Notes under the pieces: model-generated
Seen by the model: the letters and a program-made list of their open reading frames with translations, nothing else
Told to the model about the DNA's origin: nothing
The model's database searches: none
Position numbers and translations under genes: made by a program
Assembly: GCA_045402695.1 (NCBI GenBank)
Contig: JAWPNA010000252.1
Coordinates: 1-6,463, forward strand
Reading direction: 5' to 3'
DNA: 6,463 nt
Origin: JAWPNA01 sp045402695
Lineage (GTDB): Bacteria > Acidobacteriota > Polarisedimenticolia > JACPZX01 > DASXTC01
Part shown: positions 1 to 5,408 of the stretch, in pieces
Layout: each line of letters opens with the position of its first letter
How positions within the stretch are numbered: the first letter of the stretch is position 1

Positions 1-1
1 G

Positions 2-412
2 ACCGTCTACCGCTACGCGCCCGTCTCGCCTCTGTACCTATTCGGCCGACGCCAGGACATCGCCCTGCAGAAGCCGCGCGCCGACGTCAACCAGCGCAAT
101 CACATGCGCTTGTGGCTGGCGCCGGTCACGGCGAGCGGCAAGCCGGTCTGGGTCGGGCAGATCAGCCGCGATATCGGAGTGCGGCTGACAGCCAAGACGA
201 TCACCACCCACAAGGTCGACCCGCAGGTGGATGAGACGCGCTGGTACCTGCTCCAGGACATGTTCTTCTCTCAGGGCATGAAACGCTTCGGCTTGGTCAA
301 GGGCGTGGGAGTTTCCACCCCCGAGGCGCCGCGCACCAACTACACCGGAGATCCCTACTTCACCGACGGGCTGCGCGCCGTCATGTGGATGTCGGACACG
401 CCAATCACGTAG
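2..412 (+). CDS. LssY C-terminal domain protein (5' partial)
   Basis: This is the 3' end of a gene entering from the left edge, open from base 2 to the TAG at 410-412 (136 residues). The reading frame resembles the LssY C-terminal domain: an N-terminal PLYLFGRRQD segment, then RNHMRLWLAP, then GKPVWVGQISRDIG, a conserved THKVDPQVDETRWYLLQD stretch, and a Gly/Tyr-rich end containing YFTDGLRAVMW. In known proteins this domain occurs alone or behind membrane modules such as DedA or PAP2-phosphatase-like segments. It is named after a gene near the Legionella lss type I secretion locus, and its biochemical role is not established. Whether membrane segments precede it here cannot be seen. An ATG at 104 is internal, because conserved residues lie upstream of it. 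The gene is convergent with the dehydrogenase and 142 bp from it. Confidence 0.8.
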   Translation, partial: TVYRYAPVSPLYLFGRRQDIALQKPRADVNQRNHMRLWLAPVTASGKPVWVGQISRDIGVRLTAKTITTHKVDPQVDETRWYLLQDMFFSQGMKRFGLVKGVGVSTPEAPRTNYTGDPYFTDGLRAVMWMSDTPIT

Positions 413-512
413 CAGCGCGTCGAATCGGTGCGCTGGGAGACCCCCTCGGCACGCTAGACTAGGCCCCTCTCGCTGTCCTGCAGCGAAACGGATTCGAGAT
501 TCCGGCGCCGCC

Positions 513-535
513 AGCCTGGCGTCCGGGCCCAGGCT
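513..535. terminator. Candidate hairpin between convergent genes
   Basis: A perfect 7-bp inverted repeat, AGCCTGG and CCAGGCT, flanks a 9-base loop in the 142-bp gap between the two convergent genes. The position suits a bidirectional transcription end, but neither strand shows a U-tract after the stem, so it is not a classic intrinsic terminator. Nothing else was seen in this gap. Confidence 0.25.
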
Positions 536-554
536 CGCCGATCTCCGGTCGCCC

Positions 555-1943
555 CTAGAGCACTTTTCCGGGATTGAGGATTCCGTGCGGGTCCAGCGTT
601 AGCTTGAGGGCGCGCATGAGTTCGATCTCTTCCGCGGTGCGCGAATAATCGAGAAACGCGCGCTTGAGCAGGCCGATACCGTGCTCGGCCGAGATCGAGC
701 CCTTCCATTCGCGGACCCGTTCGTACACGAGCCGCTCGAGCTCGTCTTCCTGCGATTCGTCCCCGCAGCCGCCGAGGCGCACATTGATTTGGATGTTGGA
801 ATCCCCGATATGGCCGAAGCAGACGGATTGGGCTTCGGGCCAGCGACTGGCGATGGCCGACTTGAAGGCATCGACGAAGCGGCCTATGTCCTGCGTCGGA
901 ATGCTGATGTCGAATTTCGCGGGCAAATCGAGCAGCTGCATGATCTCTCCCGAGGCATCGCGTATGCGCCAAAGCGCCTGGGTTTCCCCGGGTGATTGTG
1001 CGATGACGGTGTCGGCGATAAGCTCCTGCTCCGTCGCCGCCTGCAACATGGCTTCGAATTGCGCCTGATCGCGCGCCGGGTCCGCTCCCAGGGCTTCGAT
1101 CAGCACATAGCCTCCATGGCCGTGGGGCAGCGGCGTGCTCAATCCGGGGACTTGTTTCGTGACCAGCTCATAGAAATCTGGCCACATCATCTCGAACGCC
1201 GAGAGCATGCCCGCCAATCCTTCTCTCGCATGGCGCAACAGAGCGACGGCCTCGCCGTAGCCGGCGACCGCGCACAGCGCCGTGGAGGCGCTCTTCGGCG
1301 CGGGATGAAGGCGCAGCACCGCCCGCGTCACCACGCCCAGCGTGCCTTCGCTGCCGATGAATAGGTGCTTGAGGTCGTAGCCGGTATTGTTCTTGAGCAT
1401 CTTGTTGAGCGATGTGAGCACGGTGCCGTCAGCCAGCACCACTTCCAATCCCAGCACCAGCTCGCGCATCATGCCATAGCGGATGACGCGGTTGCCGCCG
1501 GCGTTGGTGGCGATGTTGCCGCCGATGTGACAGGAGCCGCGGGCGCCGAGATCCAACGGAAAGAAGAAGCCTGCCGCCCGCGCCGCCTCCTGGATGACCT
1601 GAAGCGGCGTTCCGGCCCTGGCGGTGAGAGTCGCGGCCGCGGCATCGATTTCCTCGACTCCCACCACGCGCTCGAGCGACAGCACGACGCACCCGTCAAT
1701 CGGTGTCGCGCCGCCGGCGAGGCCGGTCAGGCCTCCCTGGGTCACCACGGGCAATCGATGTGCGTGACACACGCGTAGGACCGCCGATACCTCCTGCGTC
1801 GATCCGACGCGAGCCAAGACGAAGGGCCGGCCCTGCTTCATCGGCACCTGGCAGTCCTGCAGATAGCGCGGATCGATCTCGGCTCCCGCGGTCACGTGCT
1901 CCGATCCAACCGCCTGCCTCAGCTCCGTCAACGCACTTTCCAT
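555..1943 (-). CDS. FAD-linked D-2-hydroxyacid dehydrogenase (GlcD/D2HGDH-like)
   Basis: Cytoplasmic flavoenzyme of the FAD_binding_4 / FAD-oxidase C-terminal family, which oxidises a D-2-hydroxyacid (D-lactate, glycolate or D-2-hydroxyglutarate) to the 2-oxoacid; the exact substrate cannot be read from sequence. Residue numbers below count from the upstream GTG at 1970. The PP-loop is GGLTGLAGG (79-87). Further FAD-contact regions are HIGGNIATNAGG (148-159) and IGSEGTLGVVT (205-215). The C-terminal domain has FGHIGDSN (385-392), SAEHGIG (427-433) and the usual end LNPGKVL. The length, 462-471 aa, is normal. I prefer the ATG at 1943 because CAGGAAA lies about 11 bases upstream and family members start close to this point. 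The GTG at 1970 adds nine residues and has no clear ribosome-binding site. One oddity is that the second His of the usual GHxGDxNxH motif is Gln (CAA, 789-791). No ferredoxin-like glcE/glcF partner lies beside it, so it probably acts as a stand-alone enzyme. Confidence 0.9.
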   Translation of the reverse strand: MESALTELRQAVGSEHVTAGAEIDPRYLQDCQVPMKQGRPFVLARVGSTQEVSAVLRVCHAHRLPVVTQGGLTGLAGGATPIDGCVVLSLERVVGVEEIDAAAATLTARAGTPLQVIQEAARAAGFFFPLDLGARGSCHIGGNIATNAGGNRVIRYGMMRELVLGLEVVLADGTVLTSLNKMLKNNTGYDLKHLFIGSEGTLGVVTRAVLRLHPAPKSASTALCAVAGYGEAVALLRHAREGLAGMLSAFEMMWPDFYELVTKQVPGLSTPLPHGHGGYVLIEALGADPARDQAQFEAMLQAATEQELIADTVIAQSPGETQALWRIRDASGEIMQLLDLPAKFDISIPTQDIGRFVDAFKSAIASRWPEAQSVCFGHIGDSNIQINVRLGGCGDESQEDELERLVYERVREWKGSISAEHGIGLLKRAFLDYSRTAEEIELMRALKLTLDPHGILNPGKVL

Positions 1944-2307
1944 CTGCCGATGATTTCCTGAGTGAGTCACATCCCGAACACCGATCGCGTTACGTGATCA
2001 CCGCTCGCGTGCCCTCGAGGGACGCCTGGCTGTACGCGCCAGGGCGCCGGCGCGCTCGAGCCGGCGGGCTGTCCCCGCCAGCGGCCGCTAGCGCCAGAAG
2101 CTCGTGTTGATCGCTCGAGAGCGTATCACGGGGAATGGGTTGTCAGCACGCCCATCCTGCGTTATCGATAGGCCCGTCGCTGCGTTTCTCGCGCAGGCCC
2201 GGAGCGGGCACCTCCGACAGGTGCGACGAGGACAGCGAGAAGGTTCGTCGGCCGTGTTAGGATGAACATCGGTGCTCCACTCCACCTGGGGGCAAAGACT
2301 CCATCCC
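1944..2307. other. Divergent intergenic region
   Basis: About 365 bp separate the minus-strand dehydrogenase from the plus-strand exported protein. No convincing gene was found. It contains the dyad annotated at 1986-2009, a small GGCGGG/CCCGCC hairpin at 2063-2079, and a second palindrome CGCTC-GA-GAGCG at 2112-2123. For the plus-strand gene the best promoter element is an extended -10-like TGTTAGGAT at 2255-2263, without a recognisable -35. This would place a transcript start near 2270. No clear -35/-10 pair was found for the dehydrogenase. Confidence 0.5.
1986..2009. promoter_or_regulatory. Candidate operator dyad upstream of the dehydrogenase
   Basis: The sequence reads CGCG-N4-GTGATCAC-N4-CGCG, with both CGCG arms centred exactly 10 bp from the middle of the 8-bp palindrome GTGATCAC. 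The one-helical-turn symmetry is typical of a dimeric regulator site. It lies 16 bp upstream of the possible GTG start and 43 bp upstream of the preferred ATG of the dehydrogenase. Genes for 2-hydroxyacid oxidation are often controlled by GntR- or LysR-type regulators, but none is encoded here, so the assignment is inference. Confidence 0.3.
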
Positions 2308-3039
2308 ATGTTCAGGCAGTCCATGAAACTCGCGCTGCCTCTCGTTGCGCTCGTGGGCACTTGCGTGCTCTGGCCCGATTTGTCCCTCGAAGCTGCCACA
2401 CTGCTGGAACGTTCCCGGCTGGCAGCTCCTCGAGAGGAAGTCTCTGAGATTCCTCAGCCGGCCGTCCCTGAAATGGCAGCCCCTCAACCAACCGTTCCCC
2501 AGGGCGGCTCCCCGGAGAACGCGGAAACCGATGTGCCGCAGGCTCTGGTGCCGGGCGGCTCGATCCAGCTGAAGACGACCTTGGTCTCGGGGCGTCTGCG
2601 GGGAACCATCAAATCACTCGACAACACCCAGATGACCGTCGTGGTCAAGGGGGGTGAAGAGCTGATCGTTCCCTGGTCGTCCATCAAGCGGCTCGATGTG
2701 CAGGTCGGTGTACGCCATCGGTATGGCACGGGGGTTCTAATCGGCGGCGGGCTCGGCGCCTTCTTTGGCCTGATCATCCCGAACCACCAGGAGTGTTTTG
2801 CGCCAGGCTGCCCCGACGAGGAACGATTTGCCCGGAGCCAGGCGGTGGTCATCGGCGGCATTCTCGGGGCCATCACCGGCCTGTTGGTGGAGGGGGCATC
2901 GGATCCCTCGGCTCCCAAGTGGGAGCGGGTCTCTCCGCAGAGCTACCCGTCGTACCGACCCGCAGCCGGTGCTTCCGTCGGTTTCGGCGTCACCTCGGAT
3001 CGGAACGGCCCCGCCGTCCAGCTGGTCGTGACATTCTAG
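2308..3039 (+). CDS. Exported protein with beta-rich domain and glycine-rich hydrophobic segments
   Basis: I do not recognise a named family. From the ATG at 2308 the protein has 243 residues. Residues 6-29 (MKLALPLVALVGTCVLW...) form a signal peptide-like segment, with cleavage likely near LEA-A at 28-30. A Pro-rich low-complexity linker follows (about 38-85). Next is a small beta-strand-rich module (85-133: IQLKTTLVSGRLRGTIKSLD...GGEELIVPWSSIKRLDV), shaped like the short 'tag-a-value, then set a threshold' domains seen in many hypothetical envelope proteins. After it come two Gly-rich hydrophobic stretches (142-157 and 178-194) separated by a loop with C163 and C168, and a C-terminus ending in Phe. 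Possible starts are ATG 2308, ATG 2323 (AGG six bases upstream) and an upstream GTG at 2272 with AGGA nine bases before it; the signal peptide favours 2308 or 2323. It probably resides in the envelope. Function is unknown. Confidence 0.75.
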   Translation: MFRQSMKLALPLVALVGTCVLWPDLSLEAATLLERSRLAAPREEVSEIPQPAVPEMAAPQPTVPQGGSPENAETDVPQALVPGGSIQLKTTLVSGRLRGTIKSLDNTQMTVVVKGGEELIVPWSSIKRLDVQVGVRHRYGTGVLIGGGLGAFFGLIIPNHQECFAPGCPDEERFARSQAVVIGGILGAITGLLVEGASDPSAPKWERVSPQSYPSYRPAAGASVGFGVTSDRNGPAVQLVVTF

Positions 3040-3080
3040 AATCTCGAGTTTGCGTGGCGGTCCATGCCCGGCTGGGCCAT

Positions 3081-3094
3081 TGATGGTATGGTTC
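3081..3094 (+). repeat. 14-bp start-proximal direct repeat, copy 1
   Basis: TGATGGTATGGTTC, identical to the copy at 3238-3251 and 157 bp upstream of it. It contains TGGTATGGT, which fits an extended -10 (TGnTATnnT), and ends two bases before the ATG of the 45-codon gene. No -35 box is visible at 17 bp. Confidence 0.55.
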
Positions 3095-3096
3095 GT

Positions 3097-3234
3097 ATGA
3101 GCTCGGGCCGGAGATTCACCGCCACTTCGCCGGAGCTTTCCGAGTTCGCAACCGAGGCGGGGGCGATTCTCGCGATTGCGGAAGCGCAAGGACACCCGCG
3201 ATGCAGCTTCACCCTCGATGTGCTGCACCTGTAA
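3097..3234 (+). CDS. Small hypothetical protein (45 aa)
   Basis: ATG at 3097 to TAA at 3232-3234, followed directly by two more in-frame stops (TAA, TGA). The product begins MSSGRRFTATSPELSEFA and ends CSFTLDVLHL. It has no signal peptide, membrane segment or recognised motif; a central Ala/Glu-rich part (about 17-31) could form a helix. There is no Shine-Dalgarno sequence before the ATG. The case for a real gene rests on position: it begins just after the same 14-bp sequence that precedes the next gene, lies in the same frame as that gene, and is closed by triple stops. It may be a leaderless small gene, a leader peptide, or a decayed upstream copy. Coding status is uncertain. Confidence 0.35.
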   Translation: MSSGRRFTATSPELSEFATEAGAILAIAEAQGHPRCSFTLDVLHL

Positions 3235-3237
3235 TAA

Positions 3238-3251
3238 TGATGGTATGGTTC
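3238..3251 (+). repeat. 14-bp start-proximal direct repeat, copy 2
   Basis: Second exact copy of TGATGGTATGGTTC. Its first three bases are the last of three tandem stop codons of the preceding small frame. The -10-like TATGGT (3244-3249) ends six bases before the ATG at 3256, the spacing expected if transcription starts at or next to the A of the ATG, giving a leaderless mRNA. Confidence 0.55.
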
Positions 3252-3255
3252 CCCC

Positions 3256-3483
3256 ATGAATGGCCCGGCGCCGAAACCCGATTCGGTGCCGTTAGTCTCT
3301 GGGTACTCGAAGAGAAAGTCCGCCGATCCAGCTCTCGTCAACCGGGCCATGAATCTCCAGCGATGGCTCAATACGTTCCCGAGCATTTTCGTCAAGGTCG
3401 ACGGCATCCCGGGAAGAAGGACATCTGACGCGTACCGCAAAGTCGTCGGTCTCCATTTACCAGGCGATCCGCGCGGAATTTGA
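3256..3483 (+). CDS. Peptidoglycan-binding-like mini-protein (75 aa)
   Basis: The 75-residue product has a polar N-terminus (residues 1-25) and then a single PGBD_1-like module: NLQRWLN (33-39), VKVDGIPGRRTSDAYRKV (46-63). These match the LQ..LN.....VDG.xG..T..A core of peptidoglycan-binding repeats, where a helix, the DG.xG turn and a second helix form the fold. The tail is HLPGDPRGI. In known proteins this module anchors hydrolases or other enzymes to cell-wall glycan. Here it stands alone, with no enzyme domain and no visible signal peptide, so the location and role are unclear. It may be a free-standing small protein or the surviving C-terminal domain of a longer one. No Shine-Dalgarno sequence precedes the ATG; the shared 14-bp motif does. 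A hairpin with a T-rich tail lies about 45 bp after the stop. Confidence 0.6.
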   Translation: MNGPAPKPDSVPLVSGYSKRKSADPALVNRAMNLQRWLNTFPSIFVKVDGIPGRRTSDAYRKVVGLHLPGDPRGI

Positions 3484-3505
3484 GGAACTATCGTGTGAAG
3501 GCCGG

Positions 3506-3536
3506 TTGACGAAGCCCCCCTGCTCAGGGCCATAAT
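3506..3536 (+). promoter_or_regulatory. Sigma-70-like promoter candidate
   Basis: TTGACG (3506-3511) and CATAAT (3531-3536) each match 5 of 6 consensus bases, but the spacer is 19 bp instead of 17. It would transcribe toward the cyclic-nucleotide-binding remnant, starting near 3543. The -10 overlaps the hairpin at 3527-3542, so it may be one of two competing readings of the same bases. Confidence 0.35.
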
Positions 3537-3553
3537 CGGCCCGCATTTCTTTT
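3527..3553 (+). terminator. Weak intrinsic terminator after the PGBD-like gene
   Basis: GGGCC-ATAATC-GGCCC forms a 5-bp GC stem with a 6-base loop, followed by a T-rich stretch (ATTTCTTTT at 3545-3553). The position downstream of the small gene supports termination. The short stem and the two-base gap before the T-tract make it weak. CCCT/AGGG at 3518-3529 could form an alternative overlapping hairpin. Confidence 0.35.
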
Positions 3554-3567
3554 CCAGCAACCGAAAA

Positions 3568-3804
3568 TTGATACTTGGTCCCGAGCGTTTCTTCGACAAG
3601 ACCCGCCGGAAGCTCATCAAGATCAATCACCGTCTGGGAGTCGGAGATGTTTTCGGCGAGATCTCCTTCCTCGCCGAGGTACCTCGTACGGCCGACGTGG
3701 TCGCCGTCGCCGACGTGCGGGCTCTGGTAATGAGCCGCGACTCCCTCGAATCGCTGCGGCGTTTCTCGCCCTGCCTCGCCTCCCGGACGCGCCAGCGGGA
3801 GACT
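3568..3804 (+). pseudogene. Truncated cyclic-nucleotide-binding domain gene (remnant)
   Basis: The frame encodes HRLGVGDVFGEISFLAEVPRTADV and then VAVADVRALVMSRDSLESLRRFSPCLASR. This is the second half of a cNMP-binding domain, including the phosphate-binding-cassette signature GDxFGExxFL...PRTA and the following helix. In complete proteins about 50-60 residues of beta-roll precede this part, and usually more sequence follows the SP.LASR helix. Here the upstream frame, open from a TGA at 3496-3498, shows no family resemblance. The only start is a TTG at 3568 without a ribosome-binding site, and after ASR similarity stops and the frame merely runs on antisense to the anti-sigma gene. Both ends are therefore missing. 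It is probably a relic of a Crp-like or cNMP-gated regulator left by deletion. A functional half-domain is unlikely. Confidence 0.65.
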
Positions 3805-4557
3805 TTAGTCCTGCAAAGCCAGACTGAAATCCCGCAGCTCGGTCAGGTTGATGTCGGAGACAGCGGAGTACCGCATACCTGCGCGGTTCCAGCCGATCAG
3901 GTTGTAGCCACGCAGGCTCGTCTCCACGGCTCCCGCTCCGGCACCATCTTCCAACGGCCAGATGAACAGATTGATGAGGTGTTTGCGACGCTGGTAAATG
4001 AGGGCCGCAACGGGCCTGCGGTCCAGGTAATCCAGCCGACCCCCGAGCAGCGCGAATCCTTGGCTCGATAGATCCTTGACCTCCGGCGAGAAGTCGATCC
4101 GACCGTTGAAGGATGGCTTGACGGTGTGCTGGTCGGAGGAGGGGAAGTCCATCAGATGGGCCCCCATCAAGGATCGAACGTGGGCCGATATGATCTCCTG
4201 GTTCAGCAGATCTCCCGGCGATGGCGCCCTGGAGACCGTCACCAGCGCCAAGGCCAGGATCGCAATGGAGAAAGCCGGAGCCGCGATGGCGAACCAGCGC
4301 CAGGGGGAGGACAGCCCCAGGCCGAACACCTTCTCCTGCTTGCGCACCGCCGCGCGGACGCGGGAAGCCAGCTTGGGGGGGGCGTCGTAACCGAGGGAAG
4401 CGCCCCCGAGGGCCGATCGCAGGGCCTGCTGATTCTTGAGCGCCGCGGCGCAAGCCTCGCACCGGGCCAGGTGCCGCTCGATCTCCAGGCTGGAAGCGAG
4501 ATCCAGCTCGCCGTCCGCGTAGGCCTCGATGAGGTCCTTGTTCTCCTGGCAGGCCAC
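3805..4557 (-). CDS. Membrane ZAS-type anti-sigma factor
   Basis: Binds and inactivates the ECF sigma factor encoded just upstream. The cytoplasmic N-terminal zf-HC2/ZAS domain has the zinc motif H29-x3-C33-x2-C36 (HLARCEAC), with C3 as the likely fourth ligand. A linker (about 45-84) leads to one transmembrane helix (about 86-108, WRWFAIAAPAFSIAILALALV). The rest is an extracytoplasmic sensor domain of about 140 residues with HTVKPSFNGRIDFSP (144-158) and GGRLDYLDRRPVAALIYQRR (172-191), a pattern I know from other ZAS anti-sigma factors. The length of 250 aa is normal. Start is GTG at 4557 with a near-perfect AAGGAGGA five bases upstream, inside the end of the sigma gene. Only one base separates the sigma TGA from this GTG, indicating translational coupling. 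A run of eight C residues (plus-strand G8 at 4375-4382) encodes A59-P60-P61. It ends hard against the cNMP-domain remnant on the other strand. Confidence 0.9.
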   Translation of the reverse strand: MACQENKDLIEAYADGELDLASSLEIERHLARCEACAAALKNQQALRSALGGASLGYDAPPKLASRVRAAVRKQEKVFGLGLSSPWRWFAIAAPAFSIAILALALVTVSRAPSPGDLLNQEIISAHVRSLMGAHLMDFPSSDQHTVKPSFNGRIDFSPEVKDLSSQGFALLGGRLDYLDRRPVAALIYQRRKHLINLFIWPLEDGAGAGAVETSLRGYNLIGWNRAGMRYSAVSDINLTELRDFSLALQD

Positions 4558-4558
4558 T

Positions 4559-5143
4559 TCAATCCTCCTTCGGACCGCGATCGATCAGGAACCGCCGCAG
4601 CCTCTGTCGTCCGCGGGTCAGACGCGACATGACGGTTCCGATCGGCACACCGCTGACCTGCGCGATCTCCTTGTAGCTGAGCCCCTCCAACTCACGCAGG
4701 ACCAGCGCCTCCCGGAACTCGACGGGGAGGCTTTCGAGCGCCTCGAGAAGATCCTGTCTCGTGGCACGCTGGAGCATCTCCATTTCGGGACCTTGGCTCG
4801 TGTCTTCGATGTCGTGCATTGCCGAATCGAATGAGGTGGTGAGCCCGTGTGTCTGGGATCGCTGCAGCCAGGTGTACCCGGCATTGCGCACGATGGTCAG
4901 GAACCAGGCTTTACTGCTCCCGCCGCGGAATCCCCCGAAGAATCGAACCGCGCGAAGATAGGCTTCCTGAACCACATCCTCGGCATCCTGCTCGCTGCCG
5001 GTCAGCCAGCGTGCCAGGTTGTAGGCGGCGCTCATGTGGGGCAGAAAGGTGCGCTCGAACTCTTTCAGCTCGCTCGGGTCCATGGACCGCTTCAACCTCG
5101 TATCGTGCTCCGCGAGCGATTCCTGCCCAGGATCCCCGGCCAT
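4559..5143 (-). CDS. ECF RNA polymerase sigma factor
   Basis: Directs RNA polymerase to a small set of promoters; held inactive by the adjacent anti-sigma factor. From the ATG at 5143 it has 194 residues. Region sigma2 covers about 29-97, with YNLARWL, DAEDVVQEAYLRA (53-65, core-binding and -10 recognition) and FRGGSSKAWFLTIVRN (72-87). Region sigma4 covers about 130-185, with LESLPVEFREALVLRELEGLSYKEIA split across helices, and GVPIGTVMSRLTRGRQRLR (165-183) as the -35-recognising helix-turn-helix. The start is uncertain. ATG 5143 has AGGGA seven bases upstream and gives a normal length. ATG 5083 gives 174 aa beginning MDPSELKEF. ATG 5287 would add 48 Pro/Arg-rich residues. The TTG at 5353 lies upstream of the predicted transcript start. 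It is first in an operon with the anti-sigma gene and probably autoregulated from the promoter at 5356-5385. Confidence 0.9.
   Translation of the reverse strand: MAGDPGQESLAEHDTRLKRSMDPSELKEFERTFLPHMSAAYNLARWLTGSEQDAEDVVQEAYLRAVRFFGGFRGGSSKAWFLTIVRNAGYTWLQRSQTHGLTTSFDSAMHDIEDTSQGPEMEMLQRATRQDLLEALESLPVEFREALVLRELEGLSYKEIAQVSGVPIGTVMSRLTRGRQRLRRFLIDRGPKED
4563..4570 (-). promoter_or_regulatory. Strong Shine-Dalgarno of the anti-sigma gene
   Basis: AAGGAGGA on the minus strand, five bases before the GTG at 4557 and lying within the last codons of the sigma gene. It decides the GTG start and explains how the anti-sigma factor can be made in step with its sigma factor. Confidence 0.8.
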
Positions 5144-5355
5144 CCCTGTGTCCCTGACGCTACCGAAGTCCGCGTGCGGCGGCCGGGGCAAGGTTCCGGG
5201 AGAAACAGCCGGTTCCGGTTCCCTCAAGGGACGCGGCACCCGGCGATTGGCCCGAAACGGTAGCACACTCTGGAATGATCGGCCCATCAACTGACCCTGT
5301 GTTTCGCCCGAATCAATCCGTACGGGTTTCAGATGGATCTGGCGGTCCTGCAAGA

Positions 5356-5385
5356 AGAGACTGACTTTTCGGGATTTTTATTCCC
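5356..5385 (-). promoter_or_regulatory. ECF-type promoter of the sigma/anti-sigma operon
   Basis: On the minus strand GGGAAT (5385-5380) is followed after 18 bases by GTCTCT (5361-5356). A GGAAT-type -35 with a GTC/GTT -10 at N18 is the known layout of ECF promoters such as those of Streptomyces SigR. The start would fall near 5347-5350. The matched element for doxX suggests both are read by the sigma factor encoded here. Confidence 0.55.
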
Positions 5386-5408
5386 GGACGGGCCTGGAGG
5401 GATTTCGC

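Noticed and set aside
454..972. Minus-strand 172-codon frame inside the dehydrogenase region
   Set aside because: Arg/Ala-rich composition typical of an off-frame translation; the overlapping frame has full flavoenzyme motifs.
2262..2447. Plus-strand 61-codon frame starting at ATG 2262
   Set aside because: Off-frame with the exported protein, which has a signal peptide and continuous coding character over the same bases.
3033..3042. ATTCTAGAAT palindrome over the stop codon of the exported-protein gene
   Set aside because: Only 10 bp, no T-tract or partner site; likely coincidence.
3066..3077. GCCC-GGCT-GGGC hairpin downstream of the exported-protein gene
   Set aside because: A 4-bp stem without a T-tract is too weak to call a terminator.
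3036..3626. Minus-strand 196-codon open frame antisense to the two small genes and the start of the cNMP remnant
   Set aside because: No recognisable domain or strong ribosome-binding site. The opposite strand carries a clear PGBD-like core and cNMP motifs, so this is best explained as an antisense shadow in high-GC DNA.
3805..4071. Continuation of the cNMP-remnant frame after position 3804
   Set aside because: From here on the frame is only the complement of the anti-sigma coding sequence and shows no resemblance to a cNMP-domain protein.
3623..4462. Minus-strand 279-codon frame overlapping the anti-sigma gene
   Set aside because: Gly/Arg/Pro-rich shadow frame; the true frame has the ZAS motif and transmembrane helix.
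4126..4632. Plus-strand 168-codon frame across the anti-sigma and sigma gene ends
   Set aside because: Antisense to two confident genes, with no family resemblance.
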